The notes below the pieces were generated by a model. That model was not told where the DNA came from and did no database searches. It saw only the letters and a list, made by a program, of their open reading frames with translations. A program made the translations under genes and the position numbers. From Marinobacter sp. C7 (GTDB lineage Bacteria > Pseudomonadota > Gammaproteobacteria > Pseudomonadales > Oleiphilaceae), in NCBI RefSeq assembly GCF_022343555.1, contig NZ_JAKQZH010000003.1, positions 186,001 through 250,000 on the forward strand: DNA of 64,000 nucleotides. The letters run 5' to 3'. Numbering within the stretch: the stretch's first letter is position 1; every line of letters starts with the position of its first letter. Positions 57,327 through 64,000 of the stretch are shown in pieces.

Positions 57327-58868
57327 ATGGCAACACAGCAAGTCACCCCCGGAAACTCATCATCGAAGGTACTCGATGCACTTCGTGGCAAGCAGGTTCT
57401 GGTCACTGGTACTACAGGTTTCCTGGGTAAGGTCGTCCTCGAGAAACTGATCCGTGCGGTGCCGGACATCGGCGGCATTCACCTTCTTATCCGCGGTAAC
57501 AAGCGTCATCCGGATGCCCGGAGCCGGTTCCTGAATGAGATCGCCACATCATCCGTGTTCGAGCGTCTGCGAGCCGAGGATTCCGAAGCTTTCGAGAACT
57601 TTGTGGATGACAAGATCCACTGCATAACCGGAGAAGTGACCGAGCCCTGCTTCGGCTTGCCTGCCAGGGATTTCAGTTCTATCGCCGCCGGTCTGGACGC
57701 CGTGATCAATTCCGCTGCGAGCGTGAATTTCCGGGAAGAGCTCGACAAGGCGCTGACCATCAATACGCTGTGCCTCGATAACATCGCCGAACTGGCAGCG
57801 AGTAACCGGGATCTGGCAGTGATCCAGGTTTCAACCTGCTATGTGAACGGCATGAACGCAGGGCAGGTGACCGAATCCGTCATCAAGCCTGCCGGCGAAG
57901 CCATTCCCCGCAGTGAAAGCGGTTATTTCGAGACCGACGAACTGATAAACCTGCTTGAGGACAAGATCGCAGACGTGCGCTCACGTTATTCCGGCCGGGC
58001 TCTCGAGAAAAAACTGGTGGAGCTGGGTATCCAGGAGGCCAACCGGTATGGCTGGAGCGACACCTACACCTTTACCAAATGGCTTGGCGAGCAGCGCCTG
58101 ATGAAGGCGCTGTCCGGTCGCTCCCTGACAATCGTCCGCCCCTCCATCATTGAAAGCGCACTGGAGGAGCCAGCGCCGGGCTGGATCGAGGGCGTGAAAG
58201 TGGCGGATGCCATCATCCTCGCGTATGCCCGTGAGAAAGTGACCCTGTTCCCGGGCAAACGATCCGGTGTCATCGACGTCATTCCGGTGGACCTGGTTGC
58301 CAATGGCATCATCCTGAGTCTGGCCGAGGCCCTGTCTGAGCAGGCCGCCCACAGGATTTACCAGTGCTGCAGCGGAAGCTCGAACCCGATCACCCTGGGC
58401 GAGTTCATCGACCATCTGATGGCGGAGTCGAAGAGTCATTACGCGGAATACGATCAGCTGTTCTATCGCCAACCGACCAAACCGTTTGTGGCGGTGAATC
58501 GCAGGCTGTTCGATGCGGTTGTCGGGGGTGTCCGCATCCCGCTGAGACTCACCGACCGGGTGCTGAAGCTGCTGGGCAATACCCGGGAGCTCAAAATGCT
58601 CCGTAACCTCGATACCACCCGTTCGCTGGCGACCATCTTCGGATTCTATACCGCCCCGGACTACATCTTCAGGAACGATGAGCTGATGGCGCTCTCGGCC
58701 CGGATGGGCGGCCTGGACCAGGCACTGTTCCCGGTCGATGCCCGTCAGATTGACTGGTCGATGTACCTGCGCAAGATCCACCTTGCCGGACTCAACCGCT
58801 ATGCCCTCAAGGAGCGGAAGCTTTACAGTCTGCGCTCGGCCAGGGACCGCAAAAAGAAAGCTGCGTAA
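57327..58868 (+). CDS. Alcohol-forming fatty acyl-CoA reductase
   Basis: Reduces fatty acyl-CoA (or acyl-ACP) through the aldehyde to fatty alcohol with NADPH, feeding wax-ester synthesis. The 513-residue protein has the NADP site VTGTTGFLGKVVLEKL (about residues 25-40), INSAASVNFREELDKA, the YxxxK pair in YTFTKWLGE (Y247, K251) and the RPSIIESALEEPAPGWIEG block near 270. Length and sequence agree, from memory, with the 513-residue FAR of Marinobacter aquaeolei/nauticus. The ATG at 57327 has GAAGGAG at 57313-57319; an upstream ATG at 57162 adds 55 unrelated residues before the promoter. A terminator follows. Confidence 0.95.
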   Translation: MATQQVTPGNSSSKVLDALRGKQVLVTGTTGFLGKVVLEKLIRAVPDIGGIHLLIRGNKRHPDARSRFLNEIATSSVFERLRAEDSEAFENFVDDKIHCITGEVTEPCFGLPARDFSSIAAGLDAVINSAASVNFREELDKALTINTLCLDNIAELAASNRDLAVIQVSTCYVNGMNAGQVTESVIKPAGEAIPRSESGYFETDELINLLEDKIADVRSRYSGRALEKKLVELGIQEANRYGWSDTYTFTKWLGEQRLMKALSGRSLTIVRPSIIESALEEPAPGWIEGVKVADAIILAYAREKVTLFPGKRSGVIDVIPVDLVANGIILSLAEALSEQAAHRIYQCCSGSSNPITLGEFIDHLMAESKSHYAEYDQLFYRQPTKPFVAVNRRLFDAVVGGVRIPLRLTDRVLKLLGNTRELKMLRNLDTTRSLATIFGFYTAPDYIFRNDELMALSARMGGLDQALFPVDARQIDWSMYLRKIHLAGLNRYALKERKLYSLRSARDRKKKAA

Positions 58869-58880
58869 TCAACAGCGCCC

Positions 58881-58916
58881 CGGGCCCGGTCGCAATGACC
58901 GGCCCCGGTCATTTTT
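58881..58916 (+). terminator. Terminator after the fatty acyl-CoA reductase gene
   Basis: CGGGCCCGGTC (58881-58891) and GACCGGCCCCG (58897-58907) form a GC-rich stem around GCAAT, followed by GTCATTTTT. It lies 12 bases after the FAR stop and separates it from acs. Confidence 0.75.
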
Positions 58917-59025
58917 ACTGGCGATTTCCCCGTCCCGGACTATCCTCAAGATAGCTTCTCAGTTGGTGTTTTTCTCAACCGTTTCTTGCAGTTTGCCGTC
59001 AGTTCTGGGCTAAAAGTGCAGGCAC

Positions 59026-59071
59026 ATTAGGACGTTAGTCTAATTCATTGTGTGGTGGCACACATGTTGAA
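59026..59071 (+). promoter_or_regulatory. Palindrome and sigma-54-like element upstream of acs
   Basis: ATTAGGAC (59026-59033) and GTCTAAT (59038-59044) form an imperfect inverted repeat. Twelve bases further is TGGCACACATGTTGAA (59056-59071), which fits TGGCACRNNNNTTGCW except that the key -12 GC is GA. No good sigma-70 promoter was seen in the 299-base gap between FAR and acs. Confidence 0.35.
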
Positions 59072-59167
59072 CTACCACTATCCGTCTTCTGGGCCGGAGA
59101 GGCCCGAGCGCTCTGTTTTTAAAAAAACCGACAATGACAACAGACTCTAACTCAAAGGGGGAGCACA

Positions 59168-61117
<1,950 letters not shown>

Positions 61118-61156
61118 CGCCGGCTGTCAGCCAATAACCTGTGAGGAATCTCTTGA

Positions 61157-61822
61157 ATGACACAAACAATTATCGTCGCTGATGATCACCCGCTGTTCCG
61201 AGCAGCATTGAAGCAGGCGGTCAGTCAGGCGGTGCCGGATGCCAAGACGGTGGAAGTCGACAGCATCAAGTCACTGCAGGCGGCGGTAGAGTCGCACCCG
61301 GACGCGGATCTGGTTCTGCTGGACCTGAACATGCCGGGTGCCCACGGCTTCTCCGGGCTCGTGTTCATGCGCGGGCAGTATCCGGGGTTGCCGGTGGTGG
61401 TTGTGTCAGGATCGGAGGAGCTGCAGGTGATGCGCCGTTCGATCGACTACGGGGCGTCCGGCTTCATTCCGAAGTCGGCGCCGCTGCCGACCATTACCGA
61501 GGCGATTCAGGCTGTCCTGGAAGGGGACGTCTGGCTGCCGGACGGTGTGGCGGAGAAGATCGAGCGGATGCAGTCCGAATCGACCGACTTCTCCGAGCGA
61601 CTGGCGTCCCTCACGCCGCAGCAGTTCCGGGTGCTGGGTATGCTGGCCGAGGGCCTGCTGAACAAGCAGATCGCCTATGACCTGGATGTGTCGGAGGCGA
61701 CCATCAAGGCCCACATCACCGCGGTGTTCCGGAAGCTGGGCGTTCGTAACCGGACCCAGGCAGTGATCGCGATCCAGCAGATGGAAATCGATCCCTCGGA
61801 TCAGTCGCTCTCGGGTGGTTGA
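61157..61822 (+). CDS. NarL/FixJ-type LuxR response regulator
   Basis: A 221-residue two-component regulator. Receiver (about residues 4-120) with acidic pocket ADDHPLFR, phospho-Asp in LVLLDLNMPGAHG near 57 and KSAPL Lys; HTH LuxR domain (about 145-210) with LTPQQFRVLGMLAEGLLNKQIAYDLDVSEATIKAHITAVFRKL (seen in pieces). No kinase gene is adjacent. Its place directly after acs suggests a role in acetate or carbon control, as for ErbR-type regulators of acsA in Pseudomonas, but this is inference. Confidence 0.93.
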   Translation: MTQTIIVADDHPLFRAALKQAVSQAVPDAKTVEVDSIKSLQAAVESHPDADLVLLDLNMPGAHGFSGLVFMRGQYPGLPVVVVSGSEELQVMRRSIDYGASGFIPKSAPLPTITEAIQAVLEGDVWLPDGVAEKIERMQSESTDFSERLASLTPQQFRVLGMLAEGLLNKQIAYDLDVSEATIKAHITAVFRKLGVRNRTQAVIAIQQMEIDPSDQSLSGG

Positions 61823-61830
61823 TTGAAGTT

Positions 61831-61860
61831 GGGGTCAGACGAAAGCTTTCATCTGACCCC
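61831..61860. repeat. Palindromic repeat, GGGGTCAGA family, copy 5
   Basis: GGGGTCAGACGAAAG (61831-61845) pairs with CTTTCATCTGACCCC (61846-61860) with one mismatch and no loop, and includes AAGCTT at the centre. It lies 9 bases after the response regulator and just before an intrinsic terminator. Confidence 0.9.
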
Positions 61861-61872
61861 GGGTTTGAACTG

Positions 61873-61905
61873 AAAACGGGAGCCCTCGGGCTCCCGTTTT
61901 TGTTT
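61873..61905 (+). terminator. Intrinsic terminator after the response regulator
   Basis: AAAACGGGAGCCC and GGGCTCCCGTTTT (61873-61885 and 61888-61900) form a 13-bp stem with a two-base loop followed by TGTTT. The flanking A- and T-runs make it potentially bidirectional, and the convergent dehydrogenase gene ends 47 bases away. Confidence 0.9.
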
Positions 61906-61927
61906 CTATGGCCGGTAATTCCGAAGC

Positions 61928-61959
61928 TGCCAGCGTTATTTGTTGCCAGCGTTATTTGC
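61928..61959. repeat. Tandem 16-bp repeat at the dehydrogenase stop
   Basis: TGCCAGCGTTATTTGT (61928-61943) is followed directly by TGCCAGCGTTATTTGC (61944-61959); the second unit holds the TAA stop of the leftward gene. The duplication looks like a replication-slippage event. Confidence 0.8.
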
Positions 61960-62935
61960 TGCCGGCGTAACCGAGTCTCTTGTCGACCAGGTTGAACCGC
62001 TCACGGCCTTTGTGCCACAGATCGAAGTTCTCCAGGAACTGGTCGGTCAGCGCCCGCTTCCAGCCAATGAAATCGCCGGCCATGTGGGCGGTCATGATGA
62101 CGTTTTCCATATCCCAGAGCGGGTGCCCCTTGGGCAAGGGTTCCTCTTCGAACACGTCCAGGCCGGCACCGGCAATTTCGCCGTCTTCGAGCGCCACAAT
62201 CAGGTCATCGGTCTTCACGATGGGGCCGCGCCCGATATTGATGAGCCGGGCGCTGTTGCGCATGGCCCTGAACGCCTTGTGGTCGAACAGACCCTCGGTC
62301 TGGGGGGTGAGGGGAGCGGCAATCACGACAAAATCATAGTGGGGCAACTGGTTATAGAGGTCGTCGTTGCCGTGAACCGCGACAAAATCCGGGTCATCGT
62401 GGCGCGGGGTGCGGGCGATGCCGTGGGGCTGGAGACCGGCAGCCCGGACCAGTCGGCCGATCTGGCGGCCAATGGACCCGGCGCCGACCACCAGCACCTG
62501 CTTGCCTTCGGCACGCTCGGTATCCCGGTGTTTCCACTCATGGTGTTTCTGGAGGCGAATCGAATTCGGAAAATCCTTCGTGAACATCAGGATGGTGCAG
62601 AGCACGTACTCGGCAATGGTGCGGTCGAAAATACCTCGGGCATTGGTCACGACCACATCGCTTTCGATCAGGCCCGGGAACATGAGGGCGTCCACACCGG
62701 CACTGGTGGCGTGGATCCACTGGAGTTTGTCGGCACAGGGCCAGGCGGCTTCCAGCGCCTCGGTCCTGAAATCCGTCACCATCATCACATCGGTACCGGG
62801 CAGGGTATCTCTCAGCGTCTGCTCGTCGCAGGCGAACCGGACTTCGGCCCTTGCCTTTAACGCATCCATTCCCGGTGGCTGCTGTTCGCCAGGGGCTGTC
62901 AAAACGGTTACAACCGGTTTGCTTTGCTGAGTCAT
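61952..62935 (-). CDS. D-2-hydroxyacid dehydrogenase family protein
   Basis: A 327-residue NAD(P)-dependent oxidoreductase of the D-isomer 2-hydroxyacid dehydrogenase family. It has VLVVGAGSIGRQIGRLVRAAGL near residue 138, catalytic Arg in NIGRGPIVKTDDL near 235, Glu in GAGLDVFEEEPLP near 265 and His in VIMTAHMAGD near 287. The substrate (glyoxylate, hydroxypyruvate or other) cannot be told from the sequence. It is a single leftward gene. Confidence 0.9.
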   Translation of the reverse strand: MTQQSKPVVTVLTAPGEQQPPGMDALKARAEVRFACDEQTLRDTLPGTDVMMVTDFRTEALEAAWPCADKLQWIHATSAGVDALMFPGLIESDVVVTNARGIFDRTIAEYVLCTILMFTKDFPNSIRLQKHHEWKHRDTERAEGKQVLVVGAGSIGRQIGRLVRAAGLQPHGIARTPRHDDPDFVAVHGNDDLYNQLPHYDFVVIAAPLTPQTEGLFDHKAFRAMRNSARLINIGRGPIVKTDDLIVALEDGEIAGAGLDVFEEEPLPKGHPLWDMENVIMTAHMAGDFIGWKRALTDQFLENFDLWHKGRERFNLVDKRLGYAGSK

Positions 62936-63045
62936 TGGGCCTCCGCCTCGTTATGGGTGAACAATGTAAAGTGATGCGGTGGGTTGGGACATACCGCTTC
63001 CTACAGTCTGGTTTGCCCCTGCAGCCCGGTCAACCTGGGAGGAGT

Positions 63046-63075
63046 GGGGCCTGAAGAAAACTTTCTTCTGACTCC
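63046..63075. repeat. Palindromic repeat, GGGGTCAGA family, copy 6 (degenerate)
   Basis: GGGGCCTGAAGAAA and TTTCTTCTGACTCC match the family with several changes; the arms disagree at three or four positions. This looks like an eroded copy. Confidence 0.6.
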
Positions 63076-63115
63076 CGGAGAATACGGCCAACCCGGCGCT
63101 GGTCGTCAATAGGAT

Positions 63116-63145
63116 GGGGTCAGATGAAAGCGTTCATCTGACCCC
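63116..63145. repeat. Palindromic repeat, GGGGTCAGATGAA type, copy 7
   Basis: Perfect 13-base arms GGGGTCAGATGAA (63116-63128) and TTCATCTGACCCC (63133-63145) around AGCG. Confidence 0.9.
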
Positions 63146-63177
63146 GGGATTCCTTACCTGGTGTAAGTCGCCAAGAT

Positions 63178-63207
63178 GGGGTCAGATGAATGCTTTCATC
63201 TTACCCC
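63178..63207. repeat. Palindromic repeat, GGGGTCAGATGAA type, copy 8
   Basis: GGGGTCAGATGAA (63178-63190), TGCT, then TTCATCTTACCCC (63195-63207) with one mismatch in the right arm. Confidence 0.9.
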
Positions 63208-63320
63208 GGGGCCGTATTTTTACTTATCCAATCTTTGTCGGTTTTTGTCTTGTACCGCCTGTTTTTACTGGCTAACCTGCAGAGGTAGGTCTTTCCCCGT
63301 CCCGTTCCGAGGAGGTATTT

Positions 63321-64000
63321 ATGGCAGAAGCTCCAAACCGTGAAACCGGCCAGGCCAAGCCGCGCAAGGTCAAGTATCGGAAGGCGAAGGCCAGTTGGAA
63401 CCCTGCCATGCAGGCGATTCCGGTTTCCGGTATTCGCCGTCTGGTGAATATGGCCTCGAGCATGAAGGACGTTATTCATCTGTCCATTGGTCAACCGGAT
63501 CTGCCAACGCCCAAGCACATCATCGACGCCTATGTGGACGCCCTCAATGCCGGCCAGACCGGCTACACCATGGATGCCGGCTTACCGGAACTGTTGGTGG
63601 CCCTGCGTGACTATTACGGTCGCCGGTACAACCGGAAGCTGACACGGGACAACATCCTGATTACCAGTGGCGCTACCGAGGCCATGTACCTGGCTCTGTC
63701 CGCCACCTCCGCACCGGGCCGGCAGTTCATCGTCACCGACCCCTCGTTCCTGTTGTACGCACCGCTGATTCGCATGAACGGGGGGGAGGTCAAGTACGTG
63801 CCGACCCGGGCCGAGAACAACCATCAACTGGATCCGGACGACGTCATCAAGGCCATGGGGTCCCGGACCTTCGCGCTGGTTCTGAACAACCCCAACAATC
63901 CGACGGGGGCGGTCTATCCGCGCAGCACCGTGGAAACCATCCTGGAGGAGTGCGCCTACCGGGGTATCCAGGTCTATGCCGACGAGGTATACGACCACCT
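63321..64000 (+). CDS. Class I/II PLP aminotransferase (partial, 3' end outside)
   Basis: The reading frame is open from ATG 63321 to the window edge (226 codons). Features of fold-type I aminotransferases: LSIGQPDLPTPKHI near residue 54, GYTMDAGLPELLVALRDYYGRRY near 80, ITSGATEAMYLALSA near 113, and NNPNNPTGAVYP near 194. The PLP lysine lies beyond the window. The ribosome-binding site AGGAGGT is four bases upstream. The closest general match is AspC/AATase-type enzymes; the substrate is unknown. Confidence 0.9.
   Translation, partial: MAEAPNRETGQAKPRKVKYRKAKASWNPAMQAIPVSGIRRLVNMASSMKDVIHLSIGQPDLPTPKHIIDAYVDALNAGQTGYTMDAGLPELLVALRDYYGRRYNRKLTRDNILITSGATEAMYLALSATSAPGRQFIVTDPSFLLYAPLIRMNGGEVKYVPTRAENNHQLDPDDVIKAMGSRTFALVLNNPNNPTGAVYPRSTVETILEECAYRGIQVYADEVYDH

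Larger units (their letters stand above)
62936..63320. other. 385-base intergenic region with three palindromic repeats
   Basis: The gap between the leftward dehydrogenase and the rightward aminotransferase contains no ORF that looks coding. It holds three copies of the GGGGTCAGA palindrome (63046-63075, 63116-63145, 63178-63207). A strong ribosome-binding site AGGAGGT (63310-63316) stands before the aminotransferase. A clear promoter was not found. Confidence 0.8.

Overview
The window is a gene-dense, high-GC stretch of gammaproteobacterial chromosome, best assigned to Marinobacter or a very close relative. The core gene order follows Pseudomonas-type gammaproteobacteria: (ffh)-rpsP-rimM-trmD-rplS, xerD-dsbC-hom-thrC-recJ-prfB-lysS, algU-mucABCD, lepA-lepB-rnc-era-recO-pdxJ, and gacS/cysM-rlmD-relA-mazG. 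A 513-residue alcohol-forming fatty acyl-CoA reductase of the kind known from wax-ester-making Marinobacter sits at 57.3-58.9 kb. The genus call is an inference from family knowledge; no database was searched.

Layout. 0-2.2 kb: ribosome and tRNA-modification operon ending in a strong terminator. 2.2-11.5 kb: xerD, dsbC, hom, thrC, recJ, prfB (with its programmed +1 frameshift) and lysS. 11.6-15.8 kb: ung, then a leftward block of ygfZ, cptA/ygfX, sdhE and nadB. 16-20.2 kb: envelope-stress regulon algU-mucA-mucB-mucC-mucD, with a good sigma-E-type promoter. 20.3-23.1 kb: a membrane CHASE-PAS-GGDEF-EAL protein with a damaged EAL domain. 23.2-29.3 kb: lepA to pdxJ. 29.3-41.4 kb: BarA/GacS hybrid kinase (leftward), cysM, rlmD, relA, mazG, two small convergent paralogs of unknown function, and ppc. 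41.4-49.5 kb: YbaK-HDOD fusion, adk, tsaB, rsmJ, plsB (leftward), nudC and murI. 49.5-57.1 kb: the least ordinary part, with a leftward DUF2156 protein and small methyltransferase, a leftward HDOD-histidine-kinase plus REC-PAS-GGDEF-EAL pair, and a divergent MinD-like protein with an altered P-loop. 57.3-64 kb: fatty acyl-CoA reductase, acetyl-CoA synthetase, a NarL-type response regulator, a D-2-hydroxyacid dehydrogenase and the start of an aminotransferase.

How the genes fit together. Much of the window is translation, RNA processing and stress signalling (AlgU/Muc, GacS, RelA). Two GGDEF-EAL proteins and two HDOD proteins add second-messenger and regulatory signalling. The FAR-acs region links acyl-CoA and acetyl-CoA metabolism; the FAR gene carries a candidate sigma-54 promoter, which would suit storage-lipid synthesis under nitrogen limitation. 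A family of palindromic repeats (half-site GGGGTCAGA or GGGGTCTGACCCC) occurs as eight copies in four intergenic clusters (8.6, 11.55, 61.8 and 63.0-63.2 kb). No tRNA, rRNA, CRISPR array, prophage or intact insertion sequence was seen.
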